A stretch of 7,064 nucleotides of DNA, taken from the NCBI GenBank assembly GCA_934539245.1, contig CAKTCK010000070.1:1-7064 (forward strand), given 5' to 3'. The DNA comes from an uncultured Faecalibacterium sp. GTDB lineage: Bacteria > Bacillota > Clostridia > Oscillospirales > Ruminococcaceae. Below the pieces are notes generated by a model. The model had not been told where the DNA came from. It was given only the letters and a program-made list of their open reading frames with translations, and did not search any database. Shown in pieces: positions 1 to 5,554 of the stretch. The number at the start of each line of letters is the position of its first letter. Positions within the stretch are counted from its first letter, which is position 1. The position numbers and the translations under genes are program-made.

Positions 1-357
1 GGTCATGGTGCCGATGCCGAGGAAGATCAGCGGCGGGTAGATGCCCAGCTTGACGCCCATGTAGAGCATATCGGCCAAACCGCCGTTGTTCAGGATCTCG
101 ACCCACATGGGGTGCTCCAGACCGTCACCGACAAAATACTGCATATGGATGATGCCGCTGCCGGGGAGGTTGGCAAGGATCATGCCAAAGGCCATGGGCA
201 GCAGGATCAGGGGTTCGAACTCCTTGACGATGGCGAGGTACAGCAAAAAGCAGCCCACGCAGATCATCACGGCGTACAGCCAGCCGCCGGGCTGGCCAAA
301 CTGTGCAAAGCCGGAACTTTGGAAAATACCGACCAGAGTATCAATAAACTGTGTCAT
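1..357 (-). CDS. Sodium-translocating decarboxylase beta subunit (OadB/GcdB/MmdB family), 5' part only
   Basis: The first 119 codons are present; the reading frame is still open at the window edge, and the family is usually about 370-430 residues, so most of the gene lies outside. Members are polytopic membrane proteins that carry Na+ out of the cell, driven by decarboxylation of carboxybiotin. The translation has a hydrophobic segment at about residues 27-43, then the family-typical stretch YLAIVKEFEPLILLPMAFGM (40-59), a more variable loop (about 66-93), and GVKLGIYPPLIFLGIG (101-116), which I recognise from this family. ATG at 357 is preceded by AGGAGG (364-369) with 6 bases spacing. It starts 15 bases after the gamma-subunit stop, so the two are one operon. 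The substrate (oxaloacetate, methylmalonyl-CoA, glutaconyl-CoA or malonate) cannot be read from this subunit, so no symbol is given. Confidence 0.93.
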   Translation of the reverse strand, partial: MTQFIDTLVGIFQSSGFAQFGQPGGWLYAVMICVGCFLLYLAIVKEFEPLILLPMAFGMILANLPGSGIIHMQYFVGDGLEHPMWVEILNNGGLADMLYMGVKLGIYPPLIFLGIGTMT

Positions 358-372
358 GCTCTTCCTCCTGTG

Positions 373-729
373 TTAAAACGGGGCCGTGGTGTCGTTCACG
401 CCGGCCTTGCCCCAGCCATTTTTGCCACGACGCACTGCCTTGAGGGTGTACTTGCCGTTGCCCATTGCATGGATAGCAGCCATAATAGCGGCCACCACAT
501 CACCGGGGATGCCCTCCTCTACCTGAGGAGCGGGCGCAGCCTGCTGTACCGGAGCGGCAGCGGGCTTTGCGGCGGGTGCCTGCGCAGCAGTCTTGGCGGC
601 CTTCTTCTTGGCGTTCATCGAGTCGAAGATCTTGCCCTCCAGCGTGATGATAGCCATCAGCAGCACGAGGATCAGGAACACCAGCACGATACCAGTAATG
701 GTAACGACCACATCGAAACCTAAGTCCAT
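373..729 (-). CDS. Sodium-pump decarboxylase gamma/delta subunit (OadG family), small membrane anchor
   Basis: A 118-residue protein. Residues about 7-30 form one hydrophobic membrane segment (VVVTITGIVLVFLILVLL), followed by a short charged piece, an Ala/Pro/Lys-rich linker (about 41-70), and a compact C-terminal domain (about 73-118) with AAIMAAIHAM and a basic patch ending in WGKAG. This order matches OadG/MmdD-type subunits, which tie the cytoplasmic carboxyltransferase to the membrane beta subunit. The linker resembles those of biotin-carrier subunits, but there is no biotinylation motif (EAMKM-like), so it is not the carrier. ATG at 729 has AGGAGG at 737-742, spacing 7. It is first in an operon with the beta subunit, under the promoter at 799-827. 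Sequence conservation in such small subunits is low, so the call rests on architecture, the C-terminal motif and the neighbour. Confidence 0.88.
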   Translation of the reverse strand: MDLGFDVVVTITGIVLVFLILVLLMAIITLEGKIFDSMNAKKKAAKTAAQAPAAKPAAAPVQQAAPAPQVEEGIPGDVVAAIMAAIHAMGNGKYTLKAVRRGKNGWGKAGVNDTTAPF

Positions 730-798
730 GGTTTTTCCTCCTGTTTGTTGGATACTGCAAGCGATACAACATCGTTAGCAGAAAATCAATTTGGGTAT

Positions 799-827
799 AG
801 TATACCGTATTTTGCCATTCATTTCAA
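799..827 (-). promoter_or_regulatory. Sigma-A-type promoter of the decarboxylase gamma-beta operon
   Basis: On the minus strand TTGAAA (822-827) is followed after exactly 17 bases by TATACT (799-804). The stretch just upstream of the -35 box (828-857) is almost entirely A/T and may act as an UP element. The predicted start near 792 gives a leader of about 60 bases before the ATG at 729. A 13-bp inverted repeat, GGTATA-G-TATACC (794-806), covers the -10 box. Confidence 0.75.
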
Positions 828-854
828 CAAAAATTAACAAATTTTATTTTTGCT

Positions 855-889
855 GCTTTGTGATATGACATGGACAAAACGTACAAAGC
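855..889 (-). repeat. Inverted repeat just after the mreB stop; weak terminator candidate
   Basis: GCTTTGT (855-861) and ACAAAGC (883-889) are perfect 7-bp inverted arms around a 21-base loop, directly after the stop codon (890-892). On the minus strand the hairpin is followed by an A-rich tract rather than a T-run, so it is not a standard intrinsic terminator. Read-through from mreB into the decarboxylase operon is therefore possible. Confidence 0.3.
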
Positions 890-1915
890 TTAGCGGCGGC
901 CGATGCGCGGGGTAGCATCCGTAAAGCCGGTTTCCAGCTTATCACCGATGGAAAGGCTCTGCGCCGTGCCCAGTGCAACACAGTTTACGGGGTCCGGCGA
1001 GACGGTGACCTCCACCTTCAGCTCCTGGCTCAGATATTCGGTCAGGCCGTGCAGCTGGGCACCGCCGCCGGTCAGCATGACGCCGTTGCGGTAGATATCG
1101 CCTGCCAGCTCCGGCGGGGTCTTTTCCAGCACCTGATGGGCTGCGGTGCCGATCTGCTCGCTGAGCATCATCACCGGCTCGTACAGATCATCGGTGGAAA
1201 CGGTCACGCGCACCGGCAGACCGGTGAGCAGGCTGCGGCCCTTGATCTCCATGCTCTCGTGGAAATCCGTTTTCTGGGGGCAGCAGGCAACGTGCTTTTT
1301 CAGCTCCTCGGCAGTGCGCTGGCCGATGGCAATGCTGTATTTGTTGCGGACGTGCTTGAGGATCTCCTCATCGTAGTGGTTACCGGCCACGCGCACACTG
1401 GTGGCCTTGACCTTGCCGCCAAGGCTCAGCACGGCGATATCCGTGGTGCCGCCGCCGATATCAATGATCATGCGGCCGTCCGGCAGGGTGATGTCGATGC
1501 CGGAGCCGAGGGCGGCGGCAATGGGCTCGTCGATCAGGTACACCTGACGGGCACCGGCTGCCACCACAGCCTCCACCACAGCATCGCTCTCAATGCCGGT
1601 AATGGCGGCGGGCACGCACACGGCCACCCGGGGCTTGACCATGTGGGAGCTGTACACCTGCTTGACAAAGCGACAGATCAGCTCCCGGGTCATGGTGTGG
1701 TCGCTGATGACGCCATCCTTCAGCGGGAAAATAGCGGAGATATAGTTGGGCGTGCGTCCCACCATAGCCAGTGCCTTGTCTCCGGCCTCCAGCACGGTGT
1801 TCTTGCGGGTGTCCATTGCCACAACGCTGGGCTGGTTGAGCACCACGCCCTTGCCCTCCTGCGCAATGATGATGGTAGTAGTACCAAGGTCGATGCCGAT
1901 ATCATTCTGTGCCAT
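890..1915 (-). CDS. mreB: MreB/Mbl-type rod shape-determining protein (bacterial actin)
   Basis: A 341-residue actin-fold ATPase; the family polymerises at the inner face of the membrane and guides cell-wall synthesis. Visible motifs are phosphate 1 DIGIDLGTTT (5-14), a hinge element YLIDEPIAAALGSGI (126-140), phosphate 2 IIDIGGGTTDIAVLSLGG (150-167), EIKGRSLLTGLP (223-234), and the adenosine motif GVMLTGGGAQLHGL (278-291). Length is normal for MreB/Mbl (about 330-345). The frame stays open upstream to ATG 1951 and TTG 1978, but the ATG at 1915 puts the DIGIDLGT motif where family members have it, and AAAGGA lies 11 bases before it. No mreC, mreD or min genes are adjacent, so it is a detached copy that could correspond to MreB, Mbl or MreBH; sequence alone does not settle which. 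Confidence 0.93.
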   Translation of the reverse strand: MAQNDIGIDLGTTTIIIAQEGKGVVLNQPSVVAMDTRKNTVLEAGDKALAMVGRTPNYISAIFPLKDGVISDHTMTRELICRFVKQVYSSHMVKPRVAVCVPAAITGIESDAVVEAVVAAGARQVYLIDEPIAAALGSGIDITLPDGRMIIDIGGGTTDIAVLSLGGKVKATSVRVAGNHYDEEILKHVRNKYSIAIGQRTAEELKKHVACCPQKTDFHESMEIKGRSLLTGLPVRVTVSTDDLYEPVMMLSEQIGTAAHQVLEKTPPELAGDIYRNGVMLTGGGAQLHGLTEYLSQELKVEVTVSPDPVNCVALGTAQSLSIGDKLETGFTDATPRIGRR

Positions 1916-1926
1916 AATTGCCTGAA

Positions 1927-1932
1927 TCCTTT
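1927..1932 (-). promoter_or_regulatory. Likely ribosome-binding site of mreB, deciding the start
   Basis: AAAGGA on the minus strand ends 11 bases before ATG 1915. The spacing is long, but neither of the in-frame upstream starts (ATG 1951, TTG 1978) has any purine-rich site before it. Confidence 0.5.
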
Positions 1933-1960
1933 CTCTGCGTTCCTCTATCATGTATGTAAC

Positions 1961-1976
1961 GCCCGCAGCTGCGGGC
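1961..1976. repeat. Perfect 16-bp GC palindrome in the mreB leader
   Basis: GCCCGCAGCTGCGGGC reads the same on both strands. In the mRNA it would form a 6-bp GC stem with an AGCT loop, about 13 bases after the predicted transcription start and 45 bases before the start codon. It has no following T-run, so it is not a standard terminator. It could stabilise the 5' end or be a protein-binding site. Confidence 0.7.
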
Positions 1977-1995
1977 AAAAAACAAAGACTGCTTT

Positions 1996-2004
1996 AGTAT
2001 AACA
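1996..2004 (-). promoter_or_regulatory. Extended -10 promoter of mreB
   Basis: TGTTATACT on the minus strand is an extended -10 element (TGN plus TATACT at 1996-2001). No good -35 hexamer sits 16-18 bases upstream, as is often seen for extended -10 promoters. The predicted start is near 1989, giving a leader of about 74 bases. Confidence 0.55.
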
Positions 2005-2009
2005 TAGTT

Positions 2010-2037
2010 GCGGCAAAAAGTATACAAGCTTTGCCGC
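2010..2037. repeat. 8-bp inverted repeat between recD2 and the mreB promoter
   Basis: GCGGCAAA (2010-2017) and TTTGCCGC (2030-2037) are perfect arms around a 12-base spacer containing GTATAC. It begins 17 bases after the recD2 stop, so it may help end that transcript, although the T-run lies inside the 3' arm rather than after it. It also covers the -35 zone of the mreB promoter, so an operator is the other option. Confidence 0.55.
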
Positions 2038-2054
2038 TGTTCTGCGCGGTTTTA

Positions 2055-4289
2055 TCAGGGGCTCTCCCCTTCTGTGCTGAGCTGTTCCGGCGGCTGTCCG
2101 GCCTGCAGCAGGGCGCACAGGCCGCTGTAACGCAGGTTCTGCCGGATGTTGCTCATCATGCTGTTCACCACGTCCCTGCGGCCCGCCACAACGCACAGCC
2201 TGCGGGCGCGGGTGACGCCGGTATAAAACAGGTTGCGGTAGCACAGCCTTGGCGGTACCTGCGCCACCGGCAGAATCACCGCCGGGAACTCGCTGCCCTG
2301 ACTTTTGTGCACTGTGATGGCGTAGGCGATCTCCAGCTCGTTCAGGTTTTCCGCCGGGTAGAGCAGACGCCGGTCGTCCATACGCACCACCATGGAGCGC
2401 TCCCGCACATTGATGCTTTCCACGATGCCGATATCGCCGTTGTAGGCACCTACGCCCTGCTCGCCGCCGATGCGGTTCCAGACGATCTCGTAGTTGTTGC
2501 GCACCTGCATCACCTTGTCCCCCACCCGGAACACCCGGGCGGCACTTTGCAGCTGGGACTTGCCCTTCTGGGGCGGGTTGAGCAGGTTTTGCAGTTCCAC
2601 GTTCAGCGCCTGTGTGCCGGTGGGGCCAAGCTTTGTGGGACACAGCACCTGAATATCCCGGATGGGGTCAAACCCGTAGCTCCGGGGCAGCCGGGTTGTG
2701 ACAAGATCGCACACCAGACGCTGAGCGGCCTCGCCATCGGACTCCAAAAAGAAGAAGTCATCGGTCTTGCTGCCCTTTTGCAGCGGCTCGCCGGAAATGA
2801 TATGGTGGGCGTTTTCCACAATGAGACTGCGTTTTGCCTGCCGGAAGATCTCGTTCAGGCAGACGGTGGGCACACAGCCGGAGCGGATGACCTCGCTGAG
2901 AATGTTGCCCGCGCCCACGCTGGGCAGCTGGTCGGCATCGCCTACCATAATAATACGGCAGGTGTAGCGCAGCGCCGCAATGAGCGCCTGAAACAGCTTG
3001 ACGTCCACCATGCTCATCTCGTCCAGAATGACCACATCGCACTTGAGCAGGTTTTTGTCGTTATGGATAAAGCTGACCACGCCGCCGGTATAGTCCACCT
3101 CCAACAGACGGTGGATGGTGCTGGCCTTGCGCCCGGTCAGTTCGCTGAGACGCTTGGCGGCACGGCCGGTGGGAGCACACAGGGCTACCCGCTCGGCCTG
3201 ATTTTCCAGCAGCTGCAAAATGGCGTTGACGGTGGTAGTCTTGCCGGTGCCGGGGCCGCCGGTGAGCACAAGGCAGTTTTCGGTCATGGCCTTGCGGATG
3301 GCTTCCCGTTGCAGGGGCGCATAGGCAAAGCCCTGCGTCAGCTCTAAGATCTGGATGTTTTTATCCAGATCCCGGGCAGTGTTCTTGCCGCGCTTTGCCA
3401 GCAGATTCAGCCGATCGGCAATGTCCTGCTCTGCTGCCAGAAGATCCGGCAGGTAGATATAGGGCACGGCATCGAACATTTTCACGGCCAGTTCTTCCGT
3501 TTCGATGCAGTGATCCAGTGCACGGGCCAGCTTTTCCGGCGGCTGATGGATGAAGTTGGACGCCGTCGCCAGCAGCTGCGCCCGGGGCAGACAGGTGTGG
3601 CCGTTGCCCGCATTGTGGCGCAAGGTGCGCAGCAGAGCAGCTTCCAACCGCTGGGCGCAGTCCCCTTCCATGTGGTAGTACTGGGCGATGCTGTCTGCGT
3701 GACGGAAGTCCAGCTGCAGCGGCTCGCCGCACAGCAGATAGGGGTTGGACGCGATGGCCTGCATTGCCCCCACGCCAAAGGCCTTGAACACCTCCATGGC
3801 CTTGCGGGGGCTGATCTCGAACTGTGCCAGATAGGCGATGAGTTCCCTCATTCCGAACATCCGCTTGAATTCCTGCTGGATGCGGTCGGCTTTATCCGGC
3901 GAGATGCCGGGAATCTTGGTCAGCCGAGCGGGGTCGTTGGCGATGACCTCCAGCGCTTCAGCCCCGAACATATCAATGATCTTATCCGCAGTCCTTGCGC
4001 CGATATACGGCAGGGAGCGGCTGGCCAGAAAGGCGTACACCGCTTCCAGATCCTTGGGCATATCGGTCTCGCATTCCTGCGCGTGGAACTGGCGGCCATA
4101 GGTGGCGTGGTTTTCGTACCGGCCGCGGCAGATGACGCTTTCGCCTGCGTGCAGCTCTCCTACGATGCCGCAGACCACCGTGAGCACCCCGCCGCCGGAG
4201 ATCTCGAACACCGTATAGCCGTTATCCTCGTTCTCGTAGATGATATCCTCCACGACGCCTTCGATCTGTTCCAACTGCTGCTCGTCCAC
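2055..4289 (-). CDS. recD2: RecD2 (RecD/TraA-type) superfamily 1B DNA helicase
   Basis: A 744-residue, 5'-3' DNA helicase of the RecD2 type, found in bacteria in which the protein works outside a RecBCD complex. Order of parts: an N-terminal OB-like region (about 8-75), helix-hairpin-helix repeats including YIGARTADKI and IPGISPDKADRI (about 94-137), then the SF1 core. Core motifs: Walker A TGGPGTGKTTT (343-353), Ia APTGRAAKRL (372-381), Walker B VVILDEMSMVD (419-429), III GDADQLPSVGAGN (450-462), IFRQ (481-484), TVHKSQGSEF (659-668) and FYTGVTRARR (688-697). All key residues are intact and the length is normal. The chosen start is GTG 4289, 8 bases after AGGAGG; GTG 4298 would overlap that site. 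Monocistronic by layout: its own promoter at 4320-4348, with mreB following after 139 bases under a separate promoter. Confidence 0.96.
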   Translation of the reverse strand: MDEQQLEQIEGVVEDIIYENEDNGYTVFEISGGGVLTVVCGIVGELHAGESVICRGRYENHATYGRQFHAQECETDMPKDLEAVYAFLASRSLPYIGARTADKIIDMFGAEALEVIANDPARLTKIPGISPDKADRIQQEFKRMFGMRELIAYLAQFEISPRKAMEVFKAFGVGAMQAIASNPYLLCGEPLQLDFRHADSIAQYYHMEGDCAQRLEAALLRTLRHNAGNGHTCLPRAQLLATASNFIHQPPEKLARALDHCIETEELAVKMFDAVPYIYLPDLLAAEQDIADRLNLLAKRGKNTARDLDKNIQILELTQGFAYAPLQREAIRKAMTENCLVLTGGPGTGKTTTVNAILQLLENQAERVALCAPTGRAAKRLSELTGRKASTIHRLLEVDYTGGVVSFIHNDKNLLKCDVVILDEMSMVDVKLFQALIAALRYTCRIIMVGDADQLPSVGAGNILSEVIRSGCVPTVCLNEIFRQAKRSLIVENAHHIISGEPLQKGSKTDDFFFLESDGEAAQRLVCDLVTTRLPRSYGFDPIRDIQVLCPTKLGPTGTQALNVELQNLLNPPQKGKSQLQSAARVFRVGDKVMQVRNNYEIVWNRIGGEQGVGAYNGDIGIVESINVRERSMVVRMDDRRLLYPAENLNELEIAYAITVHKSQGSEFPAVILPVAQVPPRLCYRNLFYTGVTRARRLCVVAGRRDVVNSMMSNIRQNLRYSGLCALLQAGQPPEQLSTEGESP

Positions 4290-4297
4290 CAGCTCCA

Positions 4298-4303
4298 CCT
4301 CCT
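4298..4303 (-). promoter_or_regulatory. Shine-Dalgarno site that fixes the recD2 start
   Basis: AGGAGG on the minus strand lies 8 bases before GTG 4289. The upstream in-frame GTG (4296-4298) shares a base with this site and so cannot be served by it; a start there would add only three residues. Confidence 0.75.
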
Positions 4304-4319
4304 TTGCACAGATATTATA

Positions 4320-4348
4320 AGTATAGCCCTTTTGGCGGGATTTGTAAA
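4320..4348 (-). promoter_or_regulatory. Sigma-A-type promoter of recD2
   Basis: On the minus strand TTTACA (4343-4348) is followed after 17 bases by TATACT (4320-4325). A second TATAAT-like hexamer (4314-4319) is just downstream but has no matching -35. The predicted start near 4313 gives a short leader of about 24 bases containing the AGGAGG site. Confidence 0.7.
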
Positions 4349-4399
4349 TTGTAGAATCCGCAAAATCCCCGGGCGGCTCTCGCCTTTTTCCGGCGGTTG

Positions 4400-4408
4400 T
4401 GCTATACT
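4400..4408 (+). promoter_or_regulatory. Extended -10 promoter of the nucleoid-associated protein gene
   Basis: TGCTATACT is an extended -10 element (TATACT at 4403-4408). The hexamer 17 bases upstream (TCGCCT, 4380-4385) is a poor -35. It points away from the recD2 promoter, with about 50-60 bases between the two cores. The predicted start is near 4415. Confidence 0.55.
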
Positions 4409-4444
4409 GGGCGCAAACACTACGTCACGAAATGAGGAGCAACA

Positions 4445-5434
4445 ATGGAGATCATCATTCATCAGGCCATTCTGCACGTTCTGGATACCACCATGGATGC
4501 GCCGGTGCTCAGCGGCGGGCCCATGGAGCTGACTGCCGAAAAGAACGCCTACCTGCAGAACCACATTGAAAAGCTGCTGGCCAGCGACGATATCCGCCAG
4601 TGCCGCCCGCTGCCGGACTCGGCCTTTAAAAACGAACTGGAGCACAATCAGGACTTTGTGGACCTTTCCTGCCGCATTGCCGGGGTGCTGTTCGACTATA
4701 TGCACGCCCACACCACCATCCCCGGGGCAGACCTTGCCGTGGTGGATTTTACCCGGGACGGTGCGCCTTGGCTGGGCATCCTGAAGCTAAACTACAAAAA
4801 CGGCTACACCCACTACACCGAGACCGTAGAGGGTGCACCGGTGAACTCCATCATCCAGCAGCGCGCCTGCCTGCCCACCCAGAGCGGCAAGGTGGAGGAG
4901 GGCGCGCTGGTAGACCTGACCGATTACTCCATGCGGCTGCTGGAAAAGAAGTATGATATTGACGGTCACAAGGAGTTTTATCTCTCCACCGTGGTGTTCC
5001 AGTACACCACCGCCCAGCCGGAAAAGAAAAAGCTGCAGGCCATTCAGGAAGCCGCCGTGCAGGCTGTGCAGGAAAACTACGCCGAAACGCCCCATGTGGA
5101 GGCACAGGTAGCCATGATGATCGCCAATCAGGCCGCCGACAACGACAATCAGGTGTCCATCCAGCAGGTGCGCCAGCAGCTGGAAGAGGAATATCCCCTC
5201 GCTGCCGTGCCCTTTGACGACTATGTGGAAAAGAGCGACATCATTGACAGCGCTGCCCAGCCGGTGACCGTGACCCCCGCCCGCATCCGCCGGATGGAAA
5301 GCCGCAGCCTACGAACCGCCAACGGCATTGAGGTAAAAATTCCCACCGAGCTGTTGAACGCCGAATCCGAGGTAGAATTCCTGCACGCTGATGACGGCAG
5401 CATCTCCCTGCTGATTAAAAATGTCATTTTGTAA
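4445..5434 (+). CDS. Nucleoid-associated protein, NA37/YejK (NdpA) family, Firmicutes type
   Basis: A 329-residue soluble protein with no signal peptide or membrane segment. The N-terminus (IIIHQAILHVLDTTMDAPVLS, in part) and C-terminus (TANGIEVKIPTELLNAESEV, then GSISLLIKNV) are patterns I recognise from the Firmicutes members of this family. E. coli YejK binds DNA and the nucleoid and interacts with topoisomerases; the function of the Gram-positive members is poorly known. The middle (about 180-245) is charged and glutamine/alanine-rich, probably helical. The start ATG has GAGGAG (4434-4439) 5 bases upstream. It is divergent from recD2, 155 bases between start codons, and monocistronic: a hairpin terminator follows 20 bases after the stop. 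Confidence 0.87.
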   Translation: MEIIIHQAILHVLDTTMDAPVLSGGPMELTAEKNAYLQNHIEKLLASDDIRQCRPLPDSAFKNELEHNQDFVDLSCRIAGVLFDYMHAHTTIPGADLAVVDFTRDGAPWLGILKLNYKNGYTHYTETVEGAPVNSIIQQRACLPTQSGKVEEGALVDLTDYSMRLLEKKYDIDGHKEFYLSTVVFQYTTAQPEKKKLQAIQEAAVQAVQENYAETPHVEAQVAMMIANQAADNDNQVSIQQVRQQLEEEYPLAAVPFDDYVEKSDIIDSAAQPVTVTPARIRRMESRSLRTANGIEVKIPTELLNAESEVEFLHADDGSISLLIKNVIL

Positions 5435-5454
5435 GCTGTAACAGCAAAATCTTG

Positions 5455-5493
5455 CAAAACCCTGCGTTTAGCCTTGCTATCCGCAGGGTTTTG
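5455..5493 (+). terminator. Intrinsic terminator after the nucleoid-associated protein gene
   Basis: CAAAACCCTGCG (5455-5466) pairs perfectly with CGCAGGGTTTTG (5482-5493), a 12-bp stem with a 15-base loop. The 3' arm ends in TTTTG, giving a short U-tract, and the A-tract of the left arm would give the same on the opposite strand. Confidence 0.8.
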
Positions 5494-5498
5494 TGCTA

Positions 5499-5527
5499 TA
5501 CCTGTGTTGTATCTTTCGTAGTATACT
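5499..5527 (+). promoter_or_regulatory. Possible promoter of the AEC transporter gene
   Basis: TATACT (5522-5527) lies inside the 8-bp palindrome AGTATACT (5520-5527), with only a poor hexamer (TACCTG, 5499-5504) 17 bases upstream. The start would be near 5534, giving a leader of about 20 bases. An alternative is the extended -10-like TGCTATACC at 5494-5502 with TTGCTA at 5474-5479, but that overlaps the terminator stem. Confidence 0.35.
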
Positions 5528-5554
5528 CGTTACGACCTTAGAGGGGGAAATTTT

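Noticed and set aside
112..723. A 203-codon plus-strand frame opposite the decarboxylase subunits
   Set aside because: It covers two real minus-strand genes and their ribosome sites; no domain or ribosome site supports it.
373..729. Reading the small decarboxylase subunit as the biotin carrier because of its Ala/Pro linker
   Set aside because: There is no biotinylation motif with a lysine flanked by methionines, and the N-terminal membrane segment and C-terminal domain fit the gamma/delta subunit.
1049..2002. A 317-codon open frame on the plus strand opposite mreB
   Set aside because: It is antisense to a clear MreB gene, has an implausible His/Gly/Leu-rich composition and no ribosome site; a shadow of the real gene.
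2031..3347. A 438-codon open frame on the plus strand opposite recD2
   Set aside because: It lies entirely antisense to a helicase with all motifs intact, is His/Gln/Ala-rich with no recognisable domain, and is explained by GC-rich codon use on the other strand.
4290..4444. A riboswitch or T-box in the recD2/nucleoid protein intergenic region
   Set aside because: Leaders predicted from the promoters are only about 24-30 bases, too short for such elements, and no hairpin-terminator arrangement is visible.
3510..4532. A 340-codon plus-strand frame across the recD2 start and into the nucleoid protein gene
   Set aside because: It overlaps two well-supported genes and both promoters and has no family features.
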